A DNA stretch of 64,000 bases, from NCBI RefSeq assembly GCF_000144645.1, contig NC_014377.1, forward strand, positions 806,001-870,000. The letters are read 5' to 3'. This DNA comes from Thermosediminibacter oceani DSM 16646 (lineage in GTDB: Bacteria > Bacillota > Thermosediminibacteria > Thermosediminibacterales > Thermosediminibacteraceae). The notes beneath the pieces are model-generated. The model was given only the letters and a program-made list of their open reading frames with translations. It was not told the origin of the DNA and did no database searches. Positions 41,862 to 50,870 of this stretch are shown here, in pieces. Both the position numbers and the translations under genes were made by a program. The stretch's first letter is position 1, and each line of letters starts with the position of its first letter.

Positions 41862-43220
41862 ATGAAAAATGAAAGGGAAATTGTGCTGCTAAAGCAGCTT
41901 ATTCTCGCCAGGAAGACCGACGAAATAAAGGACATACTCTCAAGATTGCACCCCGCGGATGTAGCGGAAATCCTTGAAGAGACAAAAGATGAGAATAAAG
42001 AGGTCTTTTTTAAGCTGCTCGATTCGGATAAAGCCACGGAAGTTCTTGAAGAGCTGGAACCGGAAGACAGGATACCGTATATTGAAGCCCTACCCGAAGC
42101 CCAGGTTATAAAAATACTGGGAAATATGTCCGTCGACGAAATCATCGACCTCCTTCAGGAAATGCCGGACGAAAAAGTTGAGAAACTCCTCGCTAAACTT
42201 CCCGCGGAATACTACGAAGAGCTGAAATCTCTCATAAAACTCGCCGAAGATTCCGCCGGCGGCATCATGACCACCGATTACGTCTACCTCTTTCACGACA
42301 TAACGGTGGCGGAAGCCATAGATGTGGTAAGGAAGTTCGGCCGCGAAGCCGAAACCATATATTACCTGTATGTCGTCGACCAGGAAAAACACCTCATCGG
42401 CGTGCTTTCCCTGCGGGAGCTCATAGCAGCTCCGAGGCATAAAAAAATCGACGAGATAATGCATAAGAAAGTGGTTTCCGTACAGGTGGATGAAGACCAG
42501 GAAGAAGTGGCTAAACTGATGTCCAAATACTCGCTTCTGGCGCTGCCGGTAGTGGACAGAGAAAACCGCCTCCTGGGCATAGTAACGGTCGATGACGCTC
42601 TGGACATTCTTGAAGAGGAGACCACTGAGGATATCCACAAGATGGCCGGTATATCGCCGGAGGAAGATATACTTCTCACCACAACCATATGGGGGGCCGT
42701 AAAAAAGAGGCTTCCATGGCTGGTGGTGAGCCTTTTGGGAAACTTGCTCGCCGGCATGGTCATAGACGGCTACTCTAGAGTCCTTGAAAGCGTGGTGGCG
42801 GTGGCCTTCTTCATACCCGTGCTCATGGCTACCGGCGGTAACGTGGGCACTCAGTCTCTCGCTCTATCCGTCAGAGGTCTTGCCACCGGTGAAATAAACA
42901 GGAAGAACGTTATAAAATTTCTGGGCGGAGAGGCTATGGCGGGAGTGTTGGTAGGCCTTTCCTGCGGCGCGATTCTGGCACTTATCGCAGCCGTCTGGCA
43001 GAAGAATTTTTACCTGAGCTTTGTATTGGGGGCTTCTATGGGAATAGCCCTTATGATATCAGCCTTTGTAGGGGTCTTAATTCCAATATTGTTCAACTCG
43101 GTGAAAGTGGATCCCGCCGTAGCCTCAGGCCCCTTTATAACGACGTTAATAGATATAATAGTACTTTTGATTTACTTTACCCTTGCCATGAAATTCCTGG
43201 GCTTGAAGGCAGTAGTATAG
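41862..43220 (+). CDS. mgtE: Magnesium transporter MgtE, first copy
   Basis: A 452-residue MgtE: an N-terminal helical superhelix domain (about 1-130), a CBS pair (about 135-255), a plug helix and five C-terminal membrane helices. GGNVGTQSLALSVRGLATGEI in the pore region and VDPAVASGPFITTLIDI with the conserved pore-lining Asp are present. MgtE is normally a homodimeric Mg2+ channel gated by Mg2+ binding to the N and CBS domains. The ATG follows AAGGAGGGAAGGGG. A second mgtE starts 13 bases after the stop. Confidence 0.95.
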   Translation: MKNEREIVLLKQLILARKTDEIKDILSRLHPADVAEILEETKDENKEVFFKLLDSDKATEVLEELEPEDRIPYIEALPEAQVIKILGNMSVDEIIDLLQEMPDEKVEKLLAKLPAEYYEELKSLIKLAEDSAGGIMTTDYVYLFHDITVAEAIDVVRKFGREAETIYYLYVVDQEKHLIGVLSLRELIAAPRHKKIDEIMHKKVVSVQVDEDQEEVAKLMSKYSLLALPVVDRENRLLGIVTVDDALDILEEETTEDIHKMAGISPEEDILLTTTIWGAVKKRLPWLVVSLLGNLLAGMVIDGYSRVLESVVAVAFFIPVLMATGGNVGTQSLALSVRGLATGEINRKNVIKFLGGEAMAGVLVGLSCGAILALIAAVWQKNFYLSFVLGASMGIALMISAFVGVLIPILFNSVKVDPAVASGPFITTLIDIIVLLIYFTLAMKFLGLKAVV

Positions 43221-43233
43221 GAGGTGGGGCGTC

Positions 43234-44577
43234 GTGGCATTGCACTTTCATGTAGATGAAATCAGGGAACTAATACAAAAGGGCGATTATACAGGGCTTT
43301 CTAAGATGCTAAAAGACAGCCACCCCGTCGACATAGCCGAGCTTTTTGGTGAACTGGAGCCTCAGGAATACCTTAATGTCTTTAAGCACCTTGAATTCAG
43401 TACCGCCAGGGATGTACTTGAAGAACTGGACCAGGAAAAAATAACCTTCATACTGACTAACATAAAACCTAAATATGCGGCTCTTTTAATCCGGGAGATG
43501 TCCTCCGACGAAGTGGCCGACTATTTGGGGATGCTGCCCGAAGGTGCCCGCCAGAATTTCCTGCACCTTTTAAAACAGCAGGACCAGAAGGACATAAGGG
43601 CACTGCTTTCATATCCAGAAACCAGCGCCGGCGGCAGAATGACCACGGACTTCATAGCTTTTCCTAAGGACATGAATGCCCAGGAGGCTTTAAACAAGCT
43701 GGCGGAACTGGCACCCGATGCGGAGATGATATATTACGTCTACGTGGTGGACCATGAAGGAAAATTGATAGGAGTTCTTTCCCTCAGGGACCTGGTGCTT
43801 TCCGCCCCGGACACAACTCTAGATAGGATAATGTACACCGATGTAAAAAAGGTACTGGCCAGCCAGGACCAGGAGGAAGTAACGAGACTCATGGAGAAAT
43901 ACGGTTTTCTAGCTTTGCCGGTGGTAGATGAGGAAGGGGTCCTGTTAGGTATAATTACCGTCGATGATGTCATGGATGTAGTGGAGGAAGAGGCCACGGA
44001 GGATATCCTTAAAATGGCGGGTACCGAAGAAGAAATAGATCCGGAGAAAAGTTCGCCGTGGTACCGCGCGCGCAGGAGGCTGCCCTGGATACTGGTGGCC
44101 CTTTTCGGTGAGATAGTCTCAGGAAATGTTATAAAAAACTTCTCCGAAGCCCTTCAGGCTCTGGTTGCCCTGTCCTTTTTTATACCGCTGTTGATGGATA
44201 TGGGAGGCGATGTTGGCACCCAGTCGGCGGCGATAGTCGTCAGAGGGCTTGCAACAGGCGAAATCGAACCCTGGGATATATGGAAGAACTTGCTCCGGGA
44301 GATCCGAGTTGGGGTTGTGTTGGGTATAATAAACGGTGCGATAGTGGGGAGCATAGCGTATATATGGCAGGGCATGCCGGCCCTGGGACTGGTAGTGGGC
44401 ATATCCATGGTGCTTAACCTGACCATCGCTGCCTTTCTGGGCACCTTCATGCCGCTGATGTGGAATAAACTTGGGCGCGATCCTGCAGTAACTTCTGGTC
44501 CTTTTGTGACGACACTCCTCGACATAATAGGCCTTTTCGTATACTTCAGCACTGCCCGGTGGATTTTAAAGCTGTAA
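43234..44577 (+). CDS. mgtE: Magnesium transporter MgtE, second copy
   Basis: A 447-residue paralogue of the preceding gene with the same domains, starting with GTG after GGAGGTGGGGCGTC. The pore motif reads GGDVGTQSAAIVVRGLATGEI and the terminal block RDPAVTSGPFVTTLLDI, so Asn is changed to Asp in the first motif. The soluble domain also differs widely, so this is an old duplication. Cotranscription in fixed order could allow heterodimers. A bidirectional terminator follows. Confidence 0.95.
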   Translation: MALHFHVDEIRELIQKGDYTGLSKMLKDSHPVDIAELFGELEPQEYLNVFKHLEFSTARDVLEELDQEKITFILTNIKPKYAALLIREMSSDEVADYLGMLPEGARQNFLHLLKQQDQKDIRALLSYPETSAGGRMTTDFIAFPKDMNAQEALNKLAELAPDAEMIYYVYVVDHEGKLIGVLSLRDLVLSAPDTTLDRIMYTDVKKVLASQDQEEVTRLMEKYGFLALPVVDEEGVLLGIITVDDVMDVVEEEATEDILKMAGTEEEIDPEKSSPWYRARRRLPWILVALFGEIVSGNVIKNFSEALQALVALSFFIPLLMDMGGDVGTQSAAIVVRGLATGEIEPWDIWKNLLREIRVGVVLGIINGAIVGSIAYIWQGMPALGLVVGISMVLNLTIAAFLGTFMPLMWNKLGRDPAVTSGPFVTTLLDIIGLFVYFSTARWILKL

Positions 44578-44583
44578 GTAGAT

Positions 44584-44615
44584 AACCCCCTTGCCTCGAA
44601 AAGAGGAAGGGGGTT
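44584..44615. terminator. Bidirectional terminator between mgtE and the methyltransferase gene
   Basis: AACCCCCTT (44584-44592) with AAGGGGGTT (44607-44615), extended inside by CCTC/GAGG with one bulged G. It lies between convergent genes. Confidence 0.85.
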
Positions 44616-44618
44616 TAT

Positions 44619-45791
44619 TCACATCACCTGGAGCATCAGGAATTTCAGGTAACGGGTTTCCTCCGAAGCCGCCAAAATCGGGTGGTCTTTTGCCTGGGTG
44701 CGGCTTTCTATGATCCGCAAGTTAACCCGGGCGTCCCAGGCAGCAGATTCTATTATTTCCCAGAACAGGGCATCATCCACGTGATGGGAACACGACGATG
44801 TTATCAAGAAACCGCCGGGCTTCAGGATTTTAAGGCTTCTCAGGTTTATCTCCTTGTAGCCCCTGATGGCGCTTTCCAGCGCCTTTTTATTTTTGGCAAA
44901 GGCAGGCGGATCCAGTATAACTACGTCAAACTTTTTTCTGCTATCGTAAAACTGCCTCAGGACGTCGAAGGCGTTTCCCTCCTGAAACTCACAAATATCG
45001 TTGAGTCCGTTTAAGACAGCGTTTTCTCTAGCAAGCTCCACGGCGTCCTTAGACGAGTCAAAAGCAAGTACTTTTTTGGCTCCGTAACGGGCGGCGGAAA
45101 GAGCGAAAGAGCCGGTGTAACAAAAGCATTCCAGCACCTCGGCTCCCTTCACCAGAGGTGCGATGGCCTGCCGGTTTTCCTTCTGATCAAAAAAGTATCC
45201 GGTTTTCTGGCCATTGATGACGTCGACATACAGTTTAAGGCCATTCTCCTCTATGATTATCCTTTCGGGCACCTCTCCGTAAAGGCAACCCTTGACCTGG
45301 GGAAGGCCTTCCAGCTCCCGCACTGGGGCGTCGTTCCTCTCGTAGATGCCGCGTGGTTCAAAAATTTCCTTGAGAATGTCCACTATAACGCTTTTAAACC
45401 TGTCCATACCTAGTGCTAGGGTTTGAATTACAAATACGTCCTCAAATTTGTCTACGATAAGTGCCGGTAGAAAATCGGCTTCGCCGTAAACAAGCCTGAA
45501 GCTCCCGGTAAACCCCAGTTTTTCTCTGTACGACAGGGCATCTAGTATTCTCTTTTTAAAAAAATCCCTGTCGATTGTCTCGTTTTTATTCCTCGTTAAA
45601 AACCTTACGGTGATCTGTGATCTCGGGTTTATATAGCCTTTACCCACAAATCTTCCCCGGTGGTCGTATACCTCGACGATGTCCCCGGGGCTGAAATTAC
45701 CCTGAATTTCTTCGATTTCAGTTCTGAAAACCCATGGATGTCCTTTTTCTATTCGCTTGCTGCGGTTGTTGGTTAAAATAACTTTGGTCAA
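44619..45791 (-). CDS. RlmI-like class I SAM-dependent rRNA methyltransferase
   Basis: A 390-residue protein with an N-terminal PUA domain (KGHPWVFRTEIEEIQG, GDIVEVYDHRGRFVGKGYINP), a linker domain and a C-terminal Rossmann methyltransferase. The SAM motif is VLECFCYTGSFALSAARYGA, and the catalytic block VILDPPAFAKNKK. E. coli RlmI makes m5C1962 in 23S rRNA; the Firmicute relatives (YwbD group, COG1092) are probably 23S rRNA cytosine methyltransferases too. The TTG start has GGAGAA upstream. It is the last gene of a minus-strand set with YlbF and a HAD hydrolase. Confidence 0.88.
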   Translation of the reverse strand: MTKVILTNNRSKRIEKGHPWVFRTEIEEIQGNFSPGDIVEVYDHRGRFVGKGYINPRSQITVRFLTRNKNETIDRDFFKKRILDALSYREKLGFTGSFRLVYGEADFLPALIVDKFEDVFVIQTLALGMDRFKSVIVDILKEIFEPRGIYERNDAPVRELEGLPQVKGCLYGEVPERIIIEENGLKLYVDVINGQKTGYFFDQKENRQAIAPLVKGAEVLECFCYTGSFALSAARYGAKKVLAFDSSKDAVELARENAVLNGLNDICEFQEGNAFDVLRQFYDSRKKFDVVILDPPAFAKNKKALESAIRGYKEINLRSLKILKPGGFLITSSCSHHVDDALFWEIIESAAWDARVNLRIIESRTQAKDHPILAASEETRYLKFLMLQVM

Positions 45792-45798
45792 TTCTCCG

Positions 45799-46134
45799 TT
45801 ACCTCCAGTCGTCCAGGTCCACCGCTCTGGCGATTATCCTCTGGATATCGGCCATGAGGACCAGGAAGCGGCTTTCCGCTTCAAGATACTTTTTTATACC
45901 CGAGTGATAGGAAACGACATTAAAAAGGTTTTCAAGCTGTTTTTCTGCTTCTTCGGAGGACTTACCGGAAAGCCTCAGGGCTTCCACCTCCAGCTGTTTT
46001 GCCCTTAAATCCTTCAGCATCCTTTCCGCTTCGGGATCTTTTTTCAACTCTTCTCTGGCGGCCTTAAATTCCAGGTATTCGGGAGAACAGGACAGCGCCC
46101 GGGCCAGTTCATGAGCGGCGTCATATGCGTTCAC
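45799..46134 (-). CDS. YlbF/YmcA-family protein
   Basis: A 111-residue all-helical protein of the YlbF/YmcA family (formerly DUF964): NAYDAAHELARALSCSPEYL, then ELKKDPEAERMLKDLRAKQ. In B. subtilis YlbF, YmcA and YaaT form an Fe-S-containing complex that directs RNase Y processing and affects competence, biofilm and sporulation. This member is a single-domain relative. The start overlaps the stop of the HAD gene (ATGA-like, four bases). Confidence 0.85.
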   Translation of the reverse strand: MNAYDAAHELARALSCSPEYLEFKAAREELKKDPEAERMLKDLRAKQLEVEALRLSGKSSEEAEKQLENLFNVVSYHSGIKKYLEAESRFLVLMADIQRIIARAVDLDDWR

Positions 46135-46847
46135 CGCAAAACACCCCCCAGAGATTTTACGAAACTTAATAAATCTTCCAGAGTCCCCGAATAATCGGGG
46201 TCTGGCTTCCGGTTGTTCCTGTTTATCATGTGATCGGTAACCAGGAACGTTTTTATGCCCAGCTTTCCCGCGATAAGGTCCTCATCCACATCGTTGCCCA
46301 CCATTACGCACTCCTCAGGCTCGGCACCGATGATGCTCAGAATTTCTTCATAGTATTCCATGTAGGGTTTGGCAAAATGCATGTTCTCATACGTCGTTAT
46401 GAGCCTGTAGGGGAAATTTTCGGCGTTTATCCAGCGAAGTCTTTCGCGTATTGCTATTTCGGGAAAGATTGGGTTGGTGGCTATGACCAGTTCGTAGCCC
46501 AGGCTTTCAGCCTCTTTTAAAATACGGTAGGGTAAGGGGTTCTCTTTAACCACTCTACGGAGGTCCGGGAATTTTCGAATATAAAATTCATCTATCCTGG
46601 ACATCACCGCAGTTTTGTCGCAATCGAGGCCTTCAAAAAAATGTTCCCAGAAAACTTCCATATTGGTCTTTGAAGGGTCCAGGTTGTTGATCATAGCGTA
46701 AGTTGAATCCAAGAGTTTTTTTACGAAAATTTCGGCCGGAATGAGGTCATTAATCTCATGGGAGAGCATTTTCATGTAGTTTTCAATGAATTCGTCGGTA
46801 TCGAGCGGAAGCAGAGTGCCGTCCAGGTCAAAAAGAAGCGTCTTCAT
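46131..46847 (-). CDS. HAD-superfamily hydrolase
   Basis: A 238-residue HAD phosphatase. Motif I is LLFDLDGTLLPLDTD, motif II LVIATNPIF, and motif III/IV MVGNDVDEDLIAGKLG. An alpha-helical cap (about 15-100) places it with the class I beta-phosphoglucomutase/phosphoglycolate-like group. The substrate is unknown. AGGAGGAATATAG precedes the ATG. It is the first gene of the minus-strand set and divergent from the PHP-rapZ operon. Confidence 0.85.
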   Translation of the reverse strand: MKTLLFDLDGTLLPLDTDEFIENYMKMLSHEINDLIPAEIFVKKLLDSTYAMINNLDPSKTNMEVFWEHFFEGLDCDKTAVMSRIDEFYIRKFPDLRRVVKENPLPYRILKEAESLGYELVIATNPIFPEIAIRERLRWINAENFPYRLITTYENMHFAKPYMEYYEEILSIIGAEPEECVMVGNDVDEDLIAGKLGIKTFLVTDHMINRNNRKPDPDYSGTLEDLLSFVKSLGGVLR

Positions 46848-46902
46848 CTATATTCCTCCTGTGTTGTTAATGCGGCTTTACATTTTTATTAATTAAAAAT
46901 TA

Positions 46903-46972
46903 TTTCACTGCAAAAACTTTACTTATGTAGTGAAAAAATAGATTTTGACACCATTACAAATTATATTATACT
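46903..46972 (+). promoter_or_regulatory. Promoter of the PHP-rapZ-glmR-whiA-ptsH operon
   Basis: A perfect TTGACA (46945-46950), a 16-base spacer and TATACT (46967-46972). Just upstream lies an inverted repeat, TTTCACT (46903-46909) with AGTGAAA (46929-46935), which could serve as a regulator site. Confidence 0.7.
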
Positions 46973-46993
46973 ATTACAGAGGAGGTTAGTCGA

Positions 46994-47764
46994 TTGAAAA
47001 TATGGGCCGATTTTCACACCCATACCCGTTACAGTCACGGAAGCGGCACCATAAGGGACAATGTGGAAGCAGCGGTTAAAAAAGGCCTGAGGGTTATCGG
47101 CATATCCGACCACGGTCCGGCAACTATAGGGGTAGGCCCCGATCTTGATGATTTTAAAAAAATGAGAGAAGAAATTGAAAGTTTAAAGGAGGAATACAAA
47201 AATATTACCATATTGCTCGGTTGCGAGGCGAATGTGATAAGCCTTGATGGAAGGCTCGATATGCCGGAAAGGGTGCTGGATGAGCTGGATTATGTGATGG
47301 TGGGGTTACATCCGCTGGTATGGACCAAGACCTTTAAAGACGGCTACCGTATACTTTTTGAAAATTTTGTCGCAAGGTACCTGGATCAAATTAAACCAAA
47401 AGTTCTGGAACAGAATACCCGGGCTCTGATCAACGCCATAAAAAATTATAGGGTAGACATAATAACCCATCCGGGACTACACCTTCCGATAGACACTGGA
47501 GCTTTGGCCGAAGCCGCGGCCAGCTGCCGTACGGCTATGGAAATAAACGCCGGCCACGGGTATATGACCGAGGAATACGTGAAAATAGCAAAAAGTTACG
47601 GTGTAAAATTCGCCATAGGAAGCGATGCCCACAGCCCCAAAAAGGTGGGAGAGCTAAAAAGGGGCATTGAAATAGCCCTTGAAGCAGGACTTAGTGAGCT
47701 GGATATTCTAAACGCCGGCAGGAATCAGGAGGTGAGCTTGTGGAGGAAGATATCAAGTTTATAA
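46994..47764 (+). CDS. PHP-domain phosphoesterase
   Basis: A 256-residue PHP protein with [34 protein letters not shown] and [11 protein letters not shown], the metal-binding set of the family. It is a distant paralogue of the protein at 32877. The TTG at 46994 has GAGGAGGTTAGTCGA upstream. It overlaps rapZ by 25 bases, so it is the first gene of the rapZ operon. A PHP gene in this position is seen in other thermophilic clostridia; the substrate is unknown. Confidence 0.88.
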   Translation: MKIWADFHTHTRYSHGSGTIRDNVEAAVKKGLRVIGISDHGPATIGVGPDLDDFKKMREEIESLKEEYKNITILLGCEANVISLDGRLDMPERVLDELDYVMVGLHPLVWTKTFKDGYRILFENFVARYLDQIKPKVLEQNTRALINAIKNYRVDIITHPGLHLPIDTGALAEAAASCRTAMEINAGHGYMTEEYVKIAKSYGVKFAIGSDAHSPKKVGELKRGIEIALEAGLSELDILNAGRNQEVSLWRKISSL

Positions 47765-48630
47765 TAATTACGGGTCTATCGGGTGCCGGGAGGACCCTTG
47801 CGCTCAGGGTATTCGAAGACCACGGGTACTTTTGCGTCGACAACCTGCCGCCGGCGCTCATCCCGAAATTTGCGGAATTATGCAGCCAGAGCATAAGGAG
47901 AATAAATAAGATAGCGCTTGTTATAGATATAAGAGGTGGAGGCTTTTTCGACCACCTTTTTGAAAGCCTTAAGACCCTTAAGAGTATGGGATACACTTAT
48001 GAGATCCTGTTTCTCGACGCCTCCGACGAAGTTCTAATAAAACGGTATAAGGAGAGCCGGCGGCGCCATCCGCTGGCACTGGACAGGAGGATAATAGAAG
48101 GAATAAACCTGGAGAGGAAGAAGCTAGACCCCCTCAAGGCCAATTCGGATGTGATCATAGATACTTCCCATAAAACTCCCGCCCAGCTGAAGGAAGAAAT
48201 AGTCAGAAGATTCATAGAAACCGAAAAGGAACCGGGCCTATTAATTAACATCGTTTCCTTCGGGTTCAAACTCGGCATTCCCCTGGATGCAGACCTGGTT
48301 TTTGACGTAAGATTTCTGCCCAATCCGTTTTATGTAGATGAACTGAGGCCTCTATCAGGCAACGATCCGCAGGTGAAAGATTTTGTCATGAAGTGGCCGG
48401 AAAGCCAGGAATTTCTGGATAAACTTTTAGACCTCATACAGTTTCTTATACCATATTATATCCGCGAGGGTAAATCCCAGCTTGTAATAGCCATAGGCTG
48501 TACCGGCGGAAGGCACAGGTCGGTGGCAGTGGCCAATGAACTCGCAGAACTTTTGAAGAAACAGGGGCATAAAGTAATAATAGATCACAGGGACGAAAAC
48601 GATAGCCGGGGTGAGAAAAGTGAACCCTAA
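47740..48630 (+). CDS. rapZ: RapZ/YvcJ nucleotide-binding protein
   Basis: A 296-residue RapZ-family P-loop protein. The Walker A sequence is GLSGAGRT with Arg18 where the family usually has Lys (codon AGG). [19 protein letters not shown] and the C-terminal [19 protein letters not shown] and [14 protein letters not shown] are all present. In enterics RapZ controls GlmS sRNAs and senses GlcN6P; in Bacillus YvcJ has nucleotide-binding activity and affects competence. The neighbours glmR and whiA are the conserved ones. The GTG start overlaps the PHP gene. Confidence 0.93.
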   Translation: MEEDIKFIIITGLSGAGRTLALRVFEDHGYFCVDNLPPALIPKFAELCSQSIRRINKIALVIDIRGGGFFDHLFESLKTLKSMGYTYEILFLDASDEVLIKRYKESRRRHPLALDRRIIEGINLERKKLDPLKANSDVIIDTSHKTPAQLKEEIVRRFIETEKEPGLLINIVSFGFKLGIPLDADLVFDVRFLPNPFYVDELRPLSGNDPQVKDFVMKWPESQEFLDKLLDLIQFLIPYYIREGKSQLVIAIGCTGGRHRSVAVANELAELLKKQGHKVIIDHRDENDSRGEKSEP

Positions 48631-49558
48631 AATTGTAGCCATTGGAGGGGGCACGGGGCTTCCTAATCTGCTGCGGGGATTAAAGCACTATACCAGGGAT
48701 ATCACCGCCATTGTTACCGTAGCTGACGACGGCGGAAGTTCAGGTATTCTAAGAGACGAGCTCAAAATTTTACCGCCGGGAGATATAAGGAACTGCCTTC
48801 TGGCTCTGGCCAATACCGAACCTCTGATGGAAAAACTTTTTCAGTACAGGTTCACGGCGGGTTCGCTGAAAGGCCATAGCTTCGGCAATCTGTTTCTGGC
48901 GGCCATGACCGATATACTGGGGAACTTTGAACTGGCGATAAAAGAATCCAGTAAAGTCCTGGCAGTGAGCGGACAAGTCCTACCATCAACCCTCTGCGAT
49001 ATAGTCCTGGTGGCCGAATACGAGGACGGCACCATAGTAAAGGGAGAGTCTCAAATTCCCGGGGCCAGACGGAAGATAAAAAGAATTAGGATCATCCCCG
49101 AGGATGCCACCCCACTTCCGGAGGCTGTGGAGACTATTGAAAAGGCTGATGCCGTTATTCTCGGGCCGGGAAGCCTTTATACGAGCATAATACCCAACCT
49201 GCTCATAAAAGATTTGGCCGATGCGGTTAGGGCCTCCAGGGCCAGGAAAATTTTTATTGTAAACGTGATGACGCAGCCGGGTGAAACCGACGGCTATACC
49301 GCTTACGACCATGTAAAGACGATACTGGAGCATGCAGGGGACAATTTGATCGACTATGTGGTTATCAATGTGGAAAAAATCCCCGAACACCTGCTTTTAA
49401 AATATCTCTTTGATGGGGCACGCCCCGTTGTGTGCGATGGTGAAAAAATAAGAAAATTAGGATGTAATGTGATTTTTGGAGAGCTCTTGAGCCACACCGA
49501 TGTGATACGCCACGATCCGATAAAGCTTGCCAAAGTAATAATGGATATAATAAAATAA
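48620..49558 (+). CDS. glmR: GlmR/YvcK UDP-GlcNAc-binding regulator
   Basis: A 312-residue YvcK/GlmR protein (CofD-like fold). [29 protein letters not shown] and [14 protein letters not shown] are diagnostic. In Bacillus GlmR binds UDP-GlcNAc and stimulates GlmS, steering carbon to the cell wall, mainly under gluconeogenic growth. I favour the GTG at 48620 with GGGG eight bases before; a GTG at 48611 is also in frame and would add three residues. It overlaps rapZ. Confidence 0.93.
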   Translation: MNPKIVAIGGGTGLPNLLRGLKHYTRDITAIVTVADDGGSSGILRDELKILPPGDIRNCLLALANTEPLMEKLFQYRFTAGSLKGHSFGNLFLAAMTDILGNFELAIKESSKVLAVSGQVLPSTLCDIVLVAEYEDGTIVKGESQIPGARRKIKRIRIIPEDATPLPEAVETIEKADAVILGPGSLYTSIIPNLLIKDLADAVRASRARKIFIVNVMTQPGETDGYTAYDHVKTILEHAGDNLIDYVVINVEKIPEHLLLKYLFDGARPVVCDGEKIRKLGCNVIFGELLSHTDVIRHDPIKLAKVIMDIIK

Positions 49559-49585
49559 TGAACAAGCACCATAAACCGAAAGCGG

Positions 49586-50563
49586 GTGGCCGGTTTGTCC
49601 TTTTCTTCGGAGGTAAAGGAGGAGCTCTCGAGAATATCGGCCGAAAGATATTGCGAACTGGCGGAACTCACTGCGCTTTTGAGGATGAGCGGCAGCATTC
49701 ACATAACCGGCGGGAGAAATCCGGTTAATATCAAAATCAAGGTTCACACTGAAAGCGCTTCTACCGCCAGAAGATTTATACACCTTTTAAAGAAATTTAT
49801 AGAAGCGGAAGTAGAGATAGTTGTAACCAAGGAAAAACTTAAAAAGAACAATCTGTACGTAGTGACCGCCAGTTCACCGGAGATGGGCGACTTTCTCGAG
49901 AAAATTGGCGTCCTGCTTGTCAATAGGGACAGATTTCAAATAAAGGATACTATTAAGTCGGCTTTAATCAGAAAGCGTTGTTGCAGAAAGGCGTACCTGC
50001 GGGGCGCTTTTTTGGGTGGCGGGTCAATTAGTGACCCTAAGGGACCTTACCATATGGAATTTGTCGCCGCCGGAAAAGAACAGGCTGAGTCTCTGGCGAG
50101 GCTAATCAACAGTTTCGGATTGAACGCTAAAGTGGCAGAAAGAAAGGGTACCTTTGTAGTTTACCTGAAGAACGGCGACGATATCAGGGATCTTTTGGGT
50201 CTCATGGGTGCCAACGAGAGTCTTTTAAAGTTTGAAGACATCCGGGTTTTAAAAGAAATGAGAAACAGCGTAAACCGGCTGGTAAACTGCGAGACCGCCA
50301 ACTTGAACAAAACGGTTAATACAGCCATCCGCCAGATTGAAATGATAAATTTGCTGAAGGAGAGCGGAGTTTTCGAACATTTGTCCCCGGGGTTGAGGCA
50401 ACTGGCCGAATTAAGGCTGAAACATCCGGACTTGAGCCTCAAAGAACTGGGCCAAATGATGACGCCTCCTTTAGGCAAATCCGGTGTGAATCACCGGTTA
50501 AAAAAGATAGAAGCAATTGCAGAAAAGCTAAAATGTAAAAAGGAGGAAGATTTTAATGTTTGA
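49586..50563 (+). CDS. whiA: WhiA DNA-binding protein
   Basis: A 325-residue WhiA with an N-terminal LAGLIDADG-like homing-endonuclease fold lacking catalytic acids (LRGAFLGGGSISDPKGPYHME) and a C-terminal helix-turn-helix (LSLKELGQMMTPPLGKSGVNHRL). WhiA is needed for sporulation septation in Streptomyces and affects cell division and chromosome segregation in Bacillus. The start is GTG. Its end overlaps the HPr gene by eight bases, as in the Bacillus whiA-crh arrangement. Confidence 0.95.
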   Translation: MAGLSFSSEVKEELSRISAERYCELAELTALLRMSGSIHITGGRNPVNIKIKVHTESASTARRFIHLLKKFIEAEVEIVVTKEKLKKNNLYVVTASSPEMGDFLEKIGVLLVNRDRFQIKDTIKSALIRKRCCRKAYLRGAFLGGGSISDPKGPYHMEFVAAGKEQAESLARLINSFGLNAKVAERKGTFVVYLKNGDDIRDLLGLMGANESLLKFEDIRVLKEMRNSVNRLVNCETANLNKTVNTAIRQIEMINLLKESGVFEHLSPGLRQLAELRLKHPDLSLKELGQMMTPPLGKSGVNHRLKKIEAIAEKLKCKKEEDFNV

Positions 50564-50822
50564 GAAAACAGTCGTTGTAAAAAATAAAACCGGACTTCAC
50601 GCAAGACCGGCGGCCATGTTTGTACAGACCGCCAACAAGTTTAAATCCGAGATCTTCCTGGAAAAAGAAGGGAAGAAGGTTAATGCAAAGAGCATCATGG
50701 GCGTAATGTCGCTCGCTATAAGCCAGGGCACCACTGTAACTATTTCGGCTCAGGGAGATGACGAAAAAGAAGCGGTAGAAGCGCTGGTGGAATTGATAGA
50801 AAGCAAGTTCGGCGAGGAATAA
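50556..50822 (+). CDS. ptsH: HPr phosphocarrier protein
   Basis: An 88-residue HPr-family protein. Both regulatory residues are present: His15 in TGLHARPAAMF and Ser46 in NAKSIMGVMSL. In Bacillus the gene after whiA is crh, which lacks His15; here the histidine makes it a possible phosphotransferase as well as an HprK substrate. No EI or EII gene is in the window. AAAGGAGGAAGATTTTA precedes the ATG. Ser46-P HPr could act with CcpA on catabolic genes. Confidence 0.93.
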   Translation: MFEKTVVVKNKTGLHARPAAMFVQTANKFKSEIFLEKEGKKVNAKSIMGVMSLAISQGTTVTISAQGDDEKEAVEALVELIESKFGEE

Positions 50823-50870
50823 GGGCCGAGGCTGCCGCGACTCAGCTTCATCCTCCGACGGGGGGTTATC

